Positions 19,671-28,112 of a stretch of DNA of 64,000 bases are shown in pieces; positions within the stretch are counted from its first letter, which is position 1; each line of letters opens with the position of its first letter. The stretch covers positions 1 through 64,000 of the forward strand of contig NZ_PPCV01000001.1 of the NCBI RefSeq assembly GCF_004126535.1. The letters run 5' to 3'. A program made the translations under genes and the position numbers. Below the pieces are notes generated by a model that was not told the origin of the DNA, made no database searches, and saw nothing but the letters and a program-made list of their open reading frames with translations. Source of the DNA: Propioniciclava flava. Its GTDB lineage: Bacteria; Actinomycetota; Actinomycetes; Propionibacteriales; Propionibacteriaceae.

Positions 19671-21300
19671 CCCAAAGTGTCTTACGGGAACACGCGACAT
19701 CGGAAGATGTGGAGTGTTCCCGTTCGGCTTCTTTGTCTCCGGTGGTCTGGCTGACGATGGTCGCGAACGGTTCTGCGAGGCGCGGGCGTAACTGCTCGTC
19801 CTCGGTGATTTCCAACCGCGTGTAGAACGCGTGGTTCGCTAGCCTCCTGCTCCCGTCGTCCGAGTGAGCGTAGGCAAGGTGCGCGTCGGTAAGCAGCCGC
19901 AGGCTGTCGTGGAGGAACGCTCGGCCGCCGACGTGTTGCTCGTCGTGCTCACGCAAGCGCTGCTCGATGTCAGCAAGCCCGGCGCGGACTCGGTCTTGGT
20001 GCCGCTTGAGCGTGGGAAGGTCGATGGCGTCAGCGAAGTGCGCGGCGAGGAGCTTGTCACTCTCAGCTTCCAAGCGCACCCGGTTCGCGGTGAGGTCGGC
20101 GAACTCCTGATCGCGTCCCGCTCCGCGCTTGTCGAACAGGGCATCAACCTCGGAGGCGAGGTGGCGGTAGTCGGCTTCGCTGATCGTGATGCTCGCGTAG
20201 GAGTCCTCGACCAGCCGTTCCGCGACCTGCACGGGCACAGCCCGTCGGGTGCAGGTGGTCTTCTTCGATGCCCTGCCCGAGCAGACGAAGTAGGCGTAGG
20301 TCGTGCCTCTCGGGTTGGTCGCGAAGTCGAGCAGCATCCTCGACCCGCAGGTTCCGCAGTGCAGCAGGCCTTTCAGGTGGTGGGCATGCTGGACGTGCCG
20401 GGTTGCATGCGCGTTGCGCGCCTTCAACAGCGATTGCACCTGATCGAAGAGCACGGGCTCCACGATGGGCTCATGCGCGCCGGGATGCAGCGCGCCCTTG
20501 TAGCGGATCACTCCGGCGTAGTACGGGTTCGTCAGCACGCGGTAGAGGGCGTTCTTCCCCAGCGGCATGGATGGCCGCTTCGGCGACGGCACGGACAGAA
20601 GCCCGCGTGCGGTGAGGTCGCGCAATAGCGCAGTCACGGAGGTCTCGCCGGTGGCGTAACGCTCGAACGCCCACGCGATGAACGGCGCACGTTCGGTATC
20701 AACCTCGACGGTGCGTGCCTCGCGGCCCTGCTCGTCCGTTCGGCGAACGTTCAAGTAGCCGATGGGGGCGCGCCCTGGAGTGCCGCCCTGGGCGACTTTC
20801 TGCGTGAGCCCCTTGGTGACCTCGGTGGCGAGGTTGCGGCTGTAGAACTCGGCAATGCTCGACATGATGCCGTGGACGAGCATCCCGGAAGGGGTCTGGT
20901 CGATGGACTCGGTGGCGGAGACGAGCGTGACCCCGGCGCTGATGAGGGCTTGATGAATCTTCACGTCATCAGCCCGGTTGCGGGCGAGCCGGTCGAGCTT
21001 GTGGACAATGCAGAACTGCACCCGCGACGCGATGAGGAACGCCAGCATGTCCTGCAACCCATCACGATCCGCCGAGCGTGCGGACTCACCGGCGTCGATG
21101 AACTCCCGCACGATCCGCACCCCGAGTTCGTCGGCCTTCCTCGCGTTCGCCTCGCGTTGCGCGGGGATGGAGAAGCCTTCGTCGGTGCCGCCGCGCTCTG
21201 CCTGCTCCCGCGTGGACACGCGCAGGTAGGAGACGGCCAGCAGAACTGGTGCCTCCTCGGTGTGCTCGGACGCCGTGGCATCGAGGGCGGTGGTTCTCAT
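19630..21300 (-). CDS. Large serine recombinase (element integrase)
   Basis: A 556-residue recombinase. The resolvase domain includes SYLRVSTREQ with nucleophile Ser29, GFSIPAQR, VHKLDRLARNR and a helical linker. The recombinase domain is in the middle (GRAPIGYLN, LYRVLTNPYYAGVIRYKG). The zinc-ribbon Cys pair LLHCGTCG with later Cys of VCSGRASKKTTC lies at about 335-380, followed by a coiled coil. The ATG at 21300 follows GAGGAGGAC. The reading frame ends inside tRNA-Val, so the stop codon is supplied by the host tRNA sequence. It probably integrates and excises the island. Confidence 0.92.
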   Translation of the reverse strand: MRTTALDATASEHTEEAPVLLAVSYLRVSTREQAERGGTDEGFSIPAQREANARKADELGVRIVREFIDAGESARSADRDGLQDMLAFLIASRVQFCIVHKLDRLARNRADDVKIHQALISAGVTLVSATESIDQTPSGMLVHGIMSSIAEFYSRNLATEVTKGLTQKVAQGGTPGRAPIGYLNVRRTDEQGREARTVEVDTERAPFIAWAFERYATGETSVTALLRDLTARGLLSVPSPKRPSMPLGKNALYRVLTNPYYAGVIRYKGALHPGAHEPIVEPVLFDQVQSLLKARNAHATRHVQHAHHLKGLLHCGTCGSRMLLDFATNPRGTTYAYFVCSGRASKKTTCTRRAVPVQVAERLVEDSYASITISEADYRHLASEVDALFDKRGAGRDQEFADLTANRVRLEAESDKLLAAHFADAIDLPTLKRHQDRVRAGLADIEQRLREHDEQHVGGRAFLHDSLRLLTDAHLAYAHSDDGSRRLANHAFYTRLEITEDEQLRPRLAEPFATIVSQTTGDKEAEREHSTSSDVACSRKTLWVGAEGLEPPTPCL

Positions 21301-21334
21301 GATGTCCTCCTCATCGGAGCTCGCTTTGCCGTTG

Positions 21335-21565
21335 CTATTGGATGCGGTGTGACGGTGGTGCAAATTTTGCGCCACCGTCGAGATGACCCGGCTGTTCTGC
21401 TCGGATGCTTTCGGGCGGGGGGAGCCCATAGGGGTCTGGCTTGCCGTCCCGCCAGGCACGGTGCCGCTCCTCGGCGATGTTCAGCACCCACTCGACCAGC
21501 TTGCTCAGATCAGGCGTGTTTTGCCTCGCCACCCGAAGCCGTAAGTGCTGATCTTCAGTCCTCAT
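21335..21565 (-). CDS. Small hypothetical protein upstream of the recombinase
   Basis: A 76-residue protein if started at ATG 21565; a GTG at about 21531 (MARQNTPDL) is an alternative. The sequence around VARQNTPDLSKLVEWVLNIAEERHRAWRDG has an amphipathic helical character and a Pro-rich DPYGLPPPE segment. It ends 34 nt before the recombinase start on the same strand, so the two are probably cotranscribed. I do not recognise the family; it may be an excision or control factor (inference from position only). Confidence 0.5.
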   Translation of the reverse strand: MRTEDQHLRLRVARQNTPDLSKLVEWVLNIAEERHRAWRDGKPDPYGLPPPESIRAEQPGHLDGGAKFAPPSHRIQ

Positions 21566-21652
21566 GCCATGTAGGTGCGCAACACTTCCCAGAACGTGAG
21601 TACCGGAGACAATTTCTGCCCTCCGCCGGGGCCCTGATCCAGATGACACACC

Positions 21653-21691
21653 TCTTGCAGGTCGAGGACCGTACTACTCCGTATGGAATTG
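21653..21691 (+). repeat. Left arm of 39-bp inverted repeat flanking tetR
   Basis: Matches the reverse complement of 22364-22402 at 36 of 39 positions. It contains the dyad CCGTAC-N6-GTATGG, a plausible TetR-family operator. It lies 13 nt past the tetR stop and upstream of the small gene plus recombinase. Confidence 0.8.
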
Positions 21692-21704
21692 TCTTGAGGT
21701 CAGA

Positions 21705-22316
21705 CTACGCTTCTTCGCGGTCCGGGAACAGGTAGAACGCGATCTTCGGCAATCTGACCAGCCCGCGCCCGAGCGCAGCTGTGAACAGCTCCTCGGCGAG
21801 GTGCTCGAACTCGGGAGCGAGGAATCTGGCGGCCGCGTCAGCCACCTCAGGGCCTTCGGCAGGATCGTCGGCGCGGAGCATCACCACGATCACCGCGCGG
21901 ATGTCGTCACACCAATCCTGGGTCGCCTGCGCGAGCGGTCTGATCGCCCCGGCAACCCCGTCCGCCATGAGCCGGATCAGCGCCTGACCTTCGCGACGGT
22001 CGAACAGACGGTCGAGCGCGGCGACGATGTGCTCACGCACAGCCTCGACCTCGGCACCACGAGGTGCGGGGGTGCCGTCGAGGAACGCGAGCGTACTCGC
22101 CCGCATGTGACTGATCGCATCCAATGCGAGGCCTTCCTTCCCCTTGCCGGGGAAGTGGTGGTACATGCTGCCCTGCCCGATGCCGGAGCGTTGCTGGATC
22201 ATCACCGGGCTCGTCGCCTCGAACCCGCGTTCTGACAGCAGCTTGCATGTCGCGGCCACGAGCTTCTGCTTCGAGTCATACGCTGGACGCCCCCGGCCCC
22301 GCCGCTTCTCCACCAC
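21705..22316 (-). CDS. TetR/AcrR-family transcriptional regulator
   Basis: A protein of about 203 residues. The N-terminal HTH is clear (KLVAATCKLLSERGFEATSPVMIQQRSGIGQGSMYHHFPGK, described here by its ends: KLVAATCKLL and GQGSMYHHF). The C-terminal ligand domain resembles the LmrA/YxaF-type TetR group. Several GTG codons (22313 to 22325) could start it; 22316 gives the best spacing from GAGGAG. The gene is enclosed by 39-bp inverted repeats containing a dyad, so autoregulation is likely. No efflux pump or enzyme target is adjacent, which is unusual for this family. Confidence 0.85.
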   Translation of the reverse strand: MVEKRRGRGRPAYDSKQKLVAATCKLLSERGFEATSPVMIQQRSGIGQGSMYHHFPGKGKEGLALDAISHMRASTLAFLDGTPAPRGAEVEAVREHIVAALDRLFDRREGQALIRLMADGVAGAIRPLAQATQDWCDDIRAVIVVMLRADDPAEGPEVADAAARFLAPEFEHLAEELFTAALGRGLVRLPKIAFYLFPDREEA

Positions 22317-22363
22317 CCTCACCACGCTCCTCGCCGCCGAGCGGCGCCTCTGGCGACACCAAT

Positions 22364-22402
22364 CAATTCCATACAGAGTAGTACGGACCTTGACCTGCAA
22401 GA
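22364..22402 (-). repeat. Right arm of 39-bp inverted repeat, in the tetR promoter region
   Basis: The reverse complement reads TCTTGCAGGTC then AAGGTCCGTACTACTC and so on, with three mismatches to 21653-21691. The dyad CCGTAC-N6-GTATGG lies about 50-65 nt upstream of the tetR start and is a candidate autoregulatory operator. Confidence 0.8.
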
Positions 22403-22493
22403 CGCGTGTCCCGTCAAGGCGCCGCTTCTGGCGGAGCTGGAAACGCTGATGACAGCCAGAGGCAGTGTCAGCCGTCTTCGCTAGAGTTGGGGC

Positions 22494-23732
22494 ATGGTCC
22501 ACGAAGCCGGTCAGCACCAGGACGCGCTTGCCCCACTCAGGTCGATCGACCTGTTCTGCGGCGCAGGCGGGCTAGCGTGCGGGCTGACGAGCCGAGGGTT
22601 CGACGTCCGTCTTGGGTCTGACATTTGGAAGCCAGCTGCTGATACTTACAGAGCGAACTTCCCCGATCATCGCTTCGAGCAGATTGATATCCGCGATCTG
22701 ACTGCATCAGACATCCTCGAAGCAAGCGGTGGCACCCCACCCGACTTGGTCGCGGGGGGGCCGCCATGCCAGGGGTTCTCCTCGGCAGGCGCTCGCGCGA
22801 TGGACGATGAGCGCAACACGCTCGTTGGATGGTACTCGCGGCTCGCTGCCGAGGTCCGGCCGCCTGTGATTGTCTTCGAGAACGTCGAGGGATTCCTTAC
22901 AGCCTCAAACGGCAAGTATGTCGTGGACCTTTTTGACCCGCTCATCGAGGCTGGCTACGTCGTGCGACTTGAAAAGCTCAACGTCGCCAACTTTGGTGTT
23001 CCCCAGCTTCGCAAGCGTGTGATCGTCATCGCCGCGTTGGACCGTACCCCGCAACGACTTGTCCCGACTAACAGCGCGTCCGGCGCTCCCGGTGTGTGGA
23101 GGGTCGGCTCTGGGCTACCACCTACAGTAAGCGCGGCGGAGGCTCTCTCCAAGGTGTCGGCGAGCGAGAGAGACCCGTTGTCTCTCACGCGGACGCCCGG
23201 AGACTTGGAGATGGCACGGATTCAGGCGCTTGAGCAGGGCAAGACAATGAGAGACCTCCCGCCCCACTTGCAGCACAAGAGCTGGATGACGCGAGCAAAC
23301 CGCCGTGTTCGCGATGGTATGCCGACCGAGCGCCGTGGCGGCGCACCAATCGGCCTTCGCCGGTTGCGTGCAGACGAACCATCAAAGGCCATCACCGGAG
23401 CCGCTACCAGGGAGTTTATCCATCCCACCGAGCACCGGACGTTGACGCTCCGTGAGGCTGCCGCACTTCAGACCTTCCCCGACACATTCGAGTTCGTCGG
23501 ATCAAGGGCAGACATCGCCACGATGATTGGAAATGCGATTCCGCCGAAGTTCGCTGCTGAACTGGCTTCAGCAGTTCACGCCACATTGGCGATGCCACCG
23601 GACTTTTCAGAGCCAGGGGTGGTTGATTTTCGAAGCACGAACGCCGAAGCAATGAGCCCCGCACTCGCCCGCGTAACTCAACTGGTAGAGCAACGCTATG
23701 GAGTTGCCAACTCGGTACCGGCACTCTTCTAG
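22494..23732 (+). CDS. DNA (cytosine-5-)-methyltransferase of a type II R-M system
   Basis: A 412-residue C5 methyltransferase. Motif I is DLFCGAGGLACGL, motif IV with the catalytic Cys is GGPPCQGFSSAG (about residue 91), motif VI is ENVEGFL, motif VIII is QLRKRVIVI and motif X is GNAIPPKFA. The target-recognition region lies between VIII and IX (about residues 200-310). The nuclease gene follows after 14 nt on the same strand, so the pair forms one operon. Base composition is lower in G+C than the core chromosome, suggesting transfer. Confidence 0.93.
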   Translation: MVHEAGQHQDALAPLRSIDLFCGAGGLACGLTSRGFDVRLGSDIWKPAADTYRANFPDHRFEQIDIRDLTASDILEASGGTPPDLVAGGPPCQGFSSAGARAMDDERNTLVGWYSRLAAEVRPPVIVFENVEGFLTASNGKYVVDLFDPLIEAGYVVRLEKLNVANFGVPQLRKRVIVIAALDRTPQRLVPTNSASGAPGVWRVGSGLPPTVSAAEALSKVSASERDPLSLTRTPGDLEMARIQALEQGKTMRDLPPHLQHKSWMTRANRRVRDGMPTERRGGAPIGLRRLRADEPSKAITGAATREFIHPTEHRTLTLREAAALQTFPDTFEFVGSRADIATMIGNAIPPKFAAELASAVHATLAMPPDFSEPGVVDFRSTNAEAMSPALARVTQLVEQRYGVANSVPALF

Positions 23733-23746
23733 AAAGCAGAACAAGA

Positions 23747-24814
23747 ATGGCATTGACGACGGCGCAGTCCGCTGCGTACACGAAGTTGCGGCAGACTTCT
23801 TCTTCGGGCCAGGCAGTTGCGCTGTCTGATAGCGCCCTACGAGCACTGGTTTCTATCGCGGCACGTGATCTAGGACTCGACAGCGCAGTCGATGTGCCGA
23901 CAGTTGGTGTTCCAGGACTGTACGACCCTTCGTTCTCGCTGGACTTCACATTGGACGGCGAAGATCCGCGTGTCTTGTACGAGAGAGTGACTCATGCGAA
24001 CCCAGAAGCGGAGACGTTCATCGCATGCGCCGCTGCCATCCATAAGGCGCGTCTCAAGTACCAGCGCGTTCTGGCCAGCCAGCCGCTAGCGTCGATGGAT
24101 CAGGTCGCTCCCAGGGGTCTGCTTCAATACGGGCAGATGGATGCCCACCCGCTGGCTGCCTTGCTCGTCTGGCGAAAGTGGCTCTATGACCTCGACAATA
24201 GGGCCGCCCAGGACACGGGATATTTGTTTGAGCCCGTGATTGCTGGAGCGATCGGGGGCGTGCCCTACTCGGCGACGAAGAGCCCGGTGAGGCGTGCATC
24301 TGGCAAGGGTGGACGCCAAGTCGATTGCCTCAAGGGACAGCACGCCTACGAGATTAAGCTGCGCATCACCATAGCCGCAAGCGGTCAAGGTCGATGGGGT
24401 GAGGAGCTGCAGTTCCCGTCTGAGGCTCAGGCTGCAGGCCTTGTTCCGGTACTTGTTGTCCTCGATCCAACGCCGAACCCAAAGCTCAGCGAGTTGATCC
24501 GAGCGTTCGAGGCCAGCGGTGGTGCCGCGTACATCGGCGAGGAGGCGTGGCGGCATCTCAAGGAGGAGGCCGGGCCGGAGATGGCTGTCTTCTTGGAGAA
24601 GTACATTCGCGAGCCGTTAGACGACATCTATCTCGCACTTGATGAGGGCGACCCGTTGCCGACGCTATCGCTCACCGACCGCATACGCTCCATTGACATC
24701 ACAGTGGGGCAGTCAACAGTCACCATAGAGCGGGATGACGTCGGGGAGTCAATCGAGCCCGTCGACTTGATTCCAGATGATGGTGGCGACTTCTTGCCGG
24801 GAATGGATCGTTAG
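23747..24814 (+). CDS. Type II restriction endonuclease, ApaLI-like
   Basis: A 355-residue protein. A PD-(D/E)xK-type core is visible at about residues 188-205: GRQVDCLKGQHAYEIKLR, with Asp, Glu and Lys spaced as in this nuclease fold. The flanking text (ITIAASGQGRWGEELQFP, then VLDPTPNPKLSELI) resembles the ApaLI restriction endonuclease family. ApaLI cuts GTGCAC and is protected by a C5 methyltransferase, consistent with the partner gene. The family call is from recollection of pattern; the specificity here is an inference. Confidence 0.65.
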   Translation: MALTTAQSAAYTKLRQTSSSGQAVALSDSALRALVSIAARDLGLDSAVDVPTVGVPGLYDPSFSLDFTLDGEDPRVLYERVTHANPEAETFIACAAAIHKARLKYQRVLASQPLASMDQVAPRGLLQYGQMDAHPLAALLVWRKWLYDLDNRAAQDTGYLFEPVIAGAIGGVPYSATKSPVRRASGKGGRQVDCLKGQHAYEIKLRITIAASGQGRWGEELQFPSEAQAAGLVPVLVVLDPTPNPKLSELIRAFEASGGAAYIGEEAWRHLKEEAGPEMAVFLEKYIREPLDDIYLALDEGDPLPTLSLTDRIRSIDITVGQSTVTIERDDVGESIEPVDLIPDDGGDFLPGMDR

Positions 24815-24870
24815 GTGGCTCCCAGCGCCAATTGTCAGCTTTCCGAAGTGATGAACGGGGGCGGGCTCCC

Positions 24871-25863
24871 GTGAGTATGCCGTACGTATCGATCAAGCGC
24901 CTGGTTGACAACTCTCTTGCGGCGATGCTGGCTGCGGTTGAGGTCTATAATAAGCCGCAGATGACCTACCGTGACGAGGTCACTGTCATGCTCATCGTCA
25001 ACGGGTGGGAACTGGCGCTCAAAGCCACGTTGCGGCAGAAGAATCGCTCAATTTTCTACCCGAAGCAGCGTGGCGAACGTTACCGCTCGGTCGGGCTAGA
25101 TGATGCCTTGGGAAGGGTTGCCGCCAATAGTCTCTGGCCCGTTGGTATCGACGGACCTGCAGTGACAGCCAACATCAAGGCACTGGCCGAGTATCGTGAC
25201 CGGGCGATCCATCTCTACAACGCGCAGGGGTTGGGCGCGGTGATCTATCCGTTCCTGCAGCAGAATGTCCTGAACTATCGGGACTTCATGCTGGCGAAGT
25301 TCAAGAAGGACCTAGCCGACTCGATGACATGGCAGTTGCTGCCGCTAGGCGCGACGGCGCCGGCCGATGCCGTCCAGTTCATGAAGGTCGACAAGAATGC
25401 AACAATGGTGGCCGAGGTGCAGGACTTTATCGCTGAGTTGCGACGCCTTATGGATGACGCTGAATCGGCTGGAAGCGAAATGACTCGCGTGGCGACTGTC
25501 TACGACATCAACATGCAATCGGTGAAGAAGATGACCAGCGCGGACCTCGTCGTTGCCGTCTCATCGACCGCGGATGGCCAGGTTGTCCTACGTAAGACAG
25601 ACCCAAACCAGACTCACCCGTTCAGCATGACAGAACTATTGGACAAGGTGAACGAGAGGCACGAGGGGCGGAAACTGACGACGTATGACTACCAGGCGAT
25701 CTGTTGGAAGGAGCCACTGCGAGAGAACACTAAGTACGCCTGGAAGCACAGCAGCGGCGCTTCACACGTGTGGTCGGGCGACGCAGTCAGCTACTTGGCG
25801 GCCATGACGGATGACCAGTACGATTCAATTCGCGTGGAGTATCGGGAGCACTTGCGAGGGTAG
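24871..25863 (+). CDS. DUF3644-type protein with HEPN-like motif
   Basis: A 330-residue protein starting at GTG 24871 (ATG 24877 is an alternative). The N-terminal half (DNSLAAMLAAVEVYNKP, ELALKATLRQKNRSIFYP) and the later AEYRDRAIHLYN look like the DUF3644 family. R109-x4-H114 fits the R-x4-6-H signature of HEPN ribonucleases. The C-terminal 90 residues contain an SMTELLDKVN and WKEPLRENTKYAWKH region that could be an HTH-like DNA-binding part. It lies 56 nt after the restriction gene on the same strand. A role as a backup toxin or anti-phage effector is an inference from position and motif. Confidence 0.7.
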   Translation: MSMPYVSIKRLVDNSLAAMLAAVEVYNKPQMTYRDEVTVMLIVNGWELALKATLRQKNRSIFYPKQRGERYRSVGLDDALGRVAANSLWPVGIDGPAVTANIKALAEYRDRAIHLYNAQGLGAVIYPFLQQNVLNYRDFMLAKFKKDLADSMTWQLLPLGATAPADAVQFMKVDKNATMVAEVQDFIAELRRLMDDAESAGSEMTRVATVYDINMQSVKKMTSADLVVAVSSTADGQVVLRKTDPNQTHPFSMTELLDKVNERHEGRKLTTYDYQAICWKEPLRENTKYAWKHSSGASHVWSGDAVSYLAAMTDDQYDSIRVEYREHLRG

Positions 25864-25898
25864 TCCCGCGAAGGCAGCTAGCCCTGGTGACGAAGAGT

Positions 25899-26189
25899 CT
25901 ATGTCGCGGTGGACCGCCGAGTTCGCGCCCAGACTGTGCCGCGATGGACGCCGAACTGGCGGGTGAGGGCGGTCACGCTTACGCCACCCGCGCGGGCTGT
26001 TCGCATAGCATCCACTTCCTCGTCCGTGAGCCGTGTTCGAGGTCGTTTCTTTGGTTCTGCCGACGCGCCGATCACCGGGTCGTCGGCCTCACCCTCCGGC
26101 TCGGCATCCCGACGAGTGCCTTGATTCCACGCGGAAACAAGCCTCTCAACCCGTGGTCGTCTGTTCCCGCAGCGCTCCATTGCGTCCAC
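25899..26189 (-). CDS. Small helix-turn-helix protein
   Basis: A 96-residue protein starting at GTG 26189. The C-terminal 40 residues (RTRLTDEEVDAMRTA, VSVTALTRQFGVHRGTVWA) form a convincing Hin/resolvase-like HTH. The N-terminal half is charged and low complexity. It may be a small regulator or a leftover C-terminal piece of a recombinase. It is convergent with DUF3644 and probably near the far edge of the island. Confidence 0.55.
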   Translation of the reverse strand: MDAMERCGNRRPRVERLVSAWNQGTRRDAEPEGEADDPVIGASAEPKKRPRTRLTDEEVDAMRTARAGGVSVTALTRQFGVHRGTVWARTRRSTAT

Positions 26190-26289
26190 CCAGTTTCGCC
26201 CTAGGCGACCCGCTACGTTGCGGGTCGGACCGCCACGTAGGGCTCAAGTGCGTCTCACAAGCCCCCGTGGCACTCGACGAATGACGGCG

Positions 26290-26410
26290 AGTATCGCCCC
26301 TGGTAAGGTAAGGCGACGCTCAGGCAGGGAACCCGGTGAGAATCCGGGACGGTCGCGCCACTGTGAACTGATCTTCGGGTCAGCCAGTCAGGAACCGTTT
26401 GCGCGTCATC
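26290..26410 (+). promoter_or_regulatory. Cobalamin riboswitch
   Basis: The conserved core is visible in order: GCAGGGAA, CCGGTGAGAATCCGGGAC, GCGCCACTGTGA and a B12-box-like AGTCAGGAACCG. A hairpin (ACTGATCTTCGGGTCAGC) sits in the variable arm. It lies about 125 nt before the binding-protein gene of the ABC operon, so expression should drop when adenosylcobalamin is abundant. Exact edges are approximate. The rest of 26190-26535 shows no gene. Confidence 0.88.
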
Positions 26411-26535
26411 ACGAAATGCCAACGGTTAGGCGCGCCACCTACCGCGGACAGGAATCGTCTCCACGATGATCCCCCTGCGAAACACTGCGCCCATGACCTC
26501 GGGTGCGAAGTGGCTCGCAGCCGTGAGGAGGGTCC

Positions 26536-28065
26536 ATGAGATCCCACCGCCCACAGGCGCCTCGCGCCGGTCGCCGCGCGCTGACGTGGCGGACCGCGTT
26601 GCTGGTTGCAGGGCTGGCCCTGACAGGCTGCGCCGCATCCCCGCAGGCGTCCTCCAGCGCGGCCGCACCGACCACTATCGGTCAAACCAGCGTTCCCAAA
26701 ACCCAGGACCCGCTCAAGGCGAGTTGGATCCTCACCGCCGTCGGGGTCGCGGAATACCCCTACATGCTCAACGCCGACGGAACCCAATCCTCACGGTTCT
26801 TCACCTCCGCGACCCAAGACGATGACCTGAACTGGACCCTGCAGGTGAAGACGGGAGCGACATTCTCCGACGGTTCACCGGTGGACGCTCAGGCCATCGC
26901 CGATTCGCTCAACGCCATCCAGCAGGGCAACCCGCAGTCCAATGCGTCCGCCGGGGTGATCACCTTTGCCAGCAAGGGCGACACCATCACCGCGACCACC
27001 CAGCGCAAGACCCGCGTCCTGCCCTCGATCCTGGCGGAGTTCTCCAACGTCATCTTCAAGGCTGACGGCAAGGGCGGGTACCTCTACACCGGCCCCTACC
27101 AGGTCACCGGATTGGACGCCGGCAACAGCATCGACTTGGCGCCGAACCCCTCCTACCCGGACGCCAGCAAACGAGGACACGTCACCGTCAAGGCGTTCGC
27201 CGACGCCGACGCCATGAAGCTCGCCATCCAAAGCGGGGCCCTCGACATGGCCTTCACCCTCCCCCCTACTGTCGCGGAACAACTCTCCGGGGTCGATGGC
27301 CTCAGCGTGAAGACGATCGATGCGGGCTACCAGTACTTCGTCCGACCGAACCTGCAACGAGGACCGCTCGCCGACGCCACGGTGCGCAAAGCACTCGATC
27401 TGGGCCTGGACCGGACAGCCTTCGTCCAAGCACTCAAAGGTGGCAGCGTCGCGAACGGACTGTTCGCCCACTACTACTCCTTCGCAGGCCAGGAAAAGGT
27501 CGTCACCGACACGGCAGCAGCCAAAGCGCTGCTGGACGAGGCCGGATGGCTGGCTGGCCCTGACGGCGTCCGCGTCAAGGACGGTCAGAAGCTGAGCCTC
27601 TCCCTGATCACCTACGCGTCCCGACCCGACCTCGGGATCATCATGCACATCATGGTCTCGCAGCTGGGGGAACTGGGTATCGCCGCGACCACATCGGTCG
27701 CTGACGACATCCGCACCGCCATGACCGGCGGCGCCTACGACCTCGCGATGTACGCACAACACACTGCCCCCACCGGTGAACCGTCGTTCTTCCAGAACCA
27801 GTTCTTCCGTACCGGTGGCGCCAACAACCTCAACGGCTACTCCTCGGCGACCACCGACGGGCTCCTCGACGAGTTGGGTGACCTGGCTCCAGGCGCCCAG
27901 CGCGACGCCAAGGCGATCGAGATCCAGCAGCAGATCCACCGCGACAATGCGGCCCTGCTCCTGGTCGACCCCCAATGGCACATCGCCGTCTCCAAGCGAC
28001 TGGCTGACTACCAGCCGTATTGCGGCGACTACTACGTGGTCAACCCGCAACTTGGATTGAGCTGA
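26536..28065 (+). CDS. ABC transporter substrate-binding lipoprotein (SBP family 5)
   Basis: A 509-residue extracellular binding protein. The signal peptide ends in a lipobox LTGC (Cys32). The body is of the oligopeptide/nickel (DppA/NikA) class: DDDLNWTLQVKTGATFSDGSP at about residues 95-115, given here by its end GATFSDGSPVDAQ. The ATG follows GAGGAGGG. It is the first gene of the riboswitch-controlled operon, so the ligand is probably linked to B12 (cobalt chelate, cobinamide or a related compound); this is inference. The frame is intact although the partner permeases are damaged. Confidence 0.88.
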   Translation: MRSHRPQAPRAGRRALTWRTALLVAGLALTGCAASPQASSSAAAPTTIGQTSVPKTQDPLKASWILTAVGVAEYPYMLNADGTQSSRFFTSATQDDDLNWTLQVKTGATFSDGSPVDAQAIADSLNAIQQGNPQSNASAGVITFASKGDTITATTQRKTRVLPSILAEFSNVIFKADGKGGYLYTGPYQVTGLDAGNSIDLAPNPSYPDASKRGHVTVKAFADADAMKLAIQSGALDMAFTLPPTVAEQLSGVDGLSVKTIDAGYQYFVRPNLQRGPLADATVRKALDLGLDRTAFVQALKGGSVANGLFAHYYSFAGQEKVVTDTAAAKALLDEAGWLAGPDGVRVKDGQKLSLSLITYASRPDLGIIMHIMVSQLGELGIAATTSVADDIRTAMTGGAYDLAMYAQHTAPTGEPSFFQNQFFRTGGANNLNGYSSATTDGLLDELGDLAPGAQRDAKAIEIQQQIHRDNAALLLVDPQWHIAVSKRLADYQPYCGDYYVVNPQLGLS

Positions 28066-28112
28066 GAGGCTCCAGGGGTGGGGGTCGCTGGGCGGCTCCC
28101 ACCCCTGCTCCC

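Noticed and set aside
26100-26300. Second copy of the tRNA-Val 3' end (attR)
   Set aside because: No stretch near the far end of the island matches 19630-19670 convincingly by eye.
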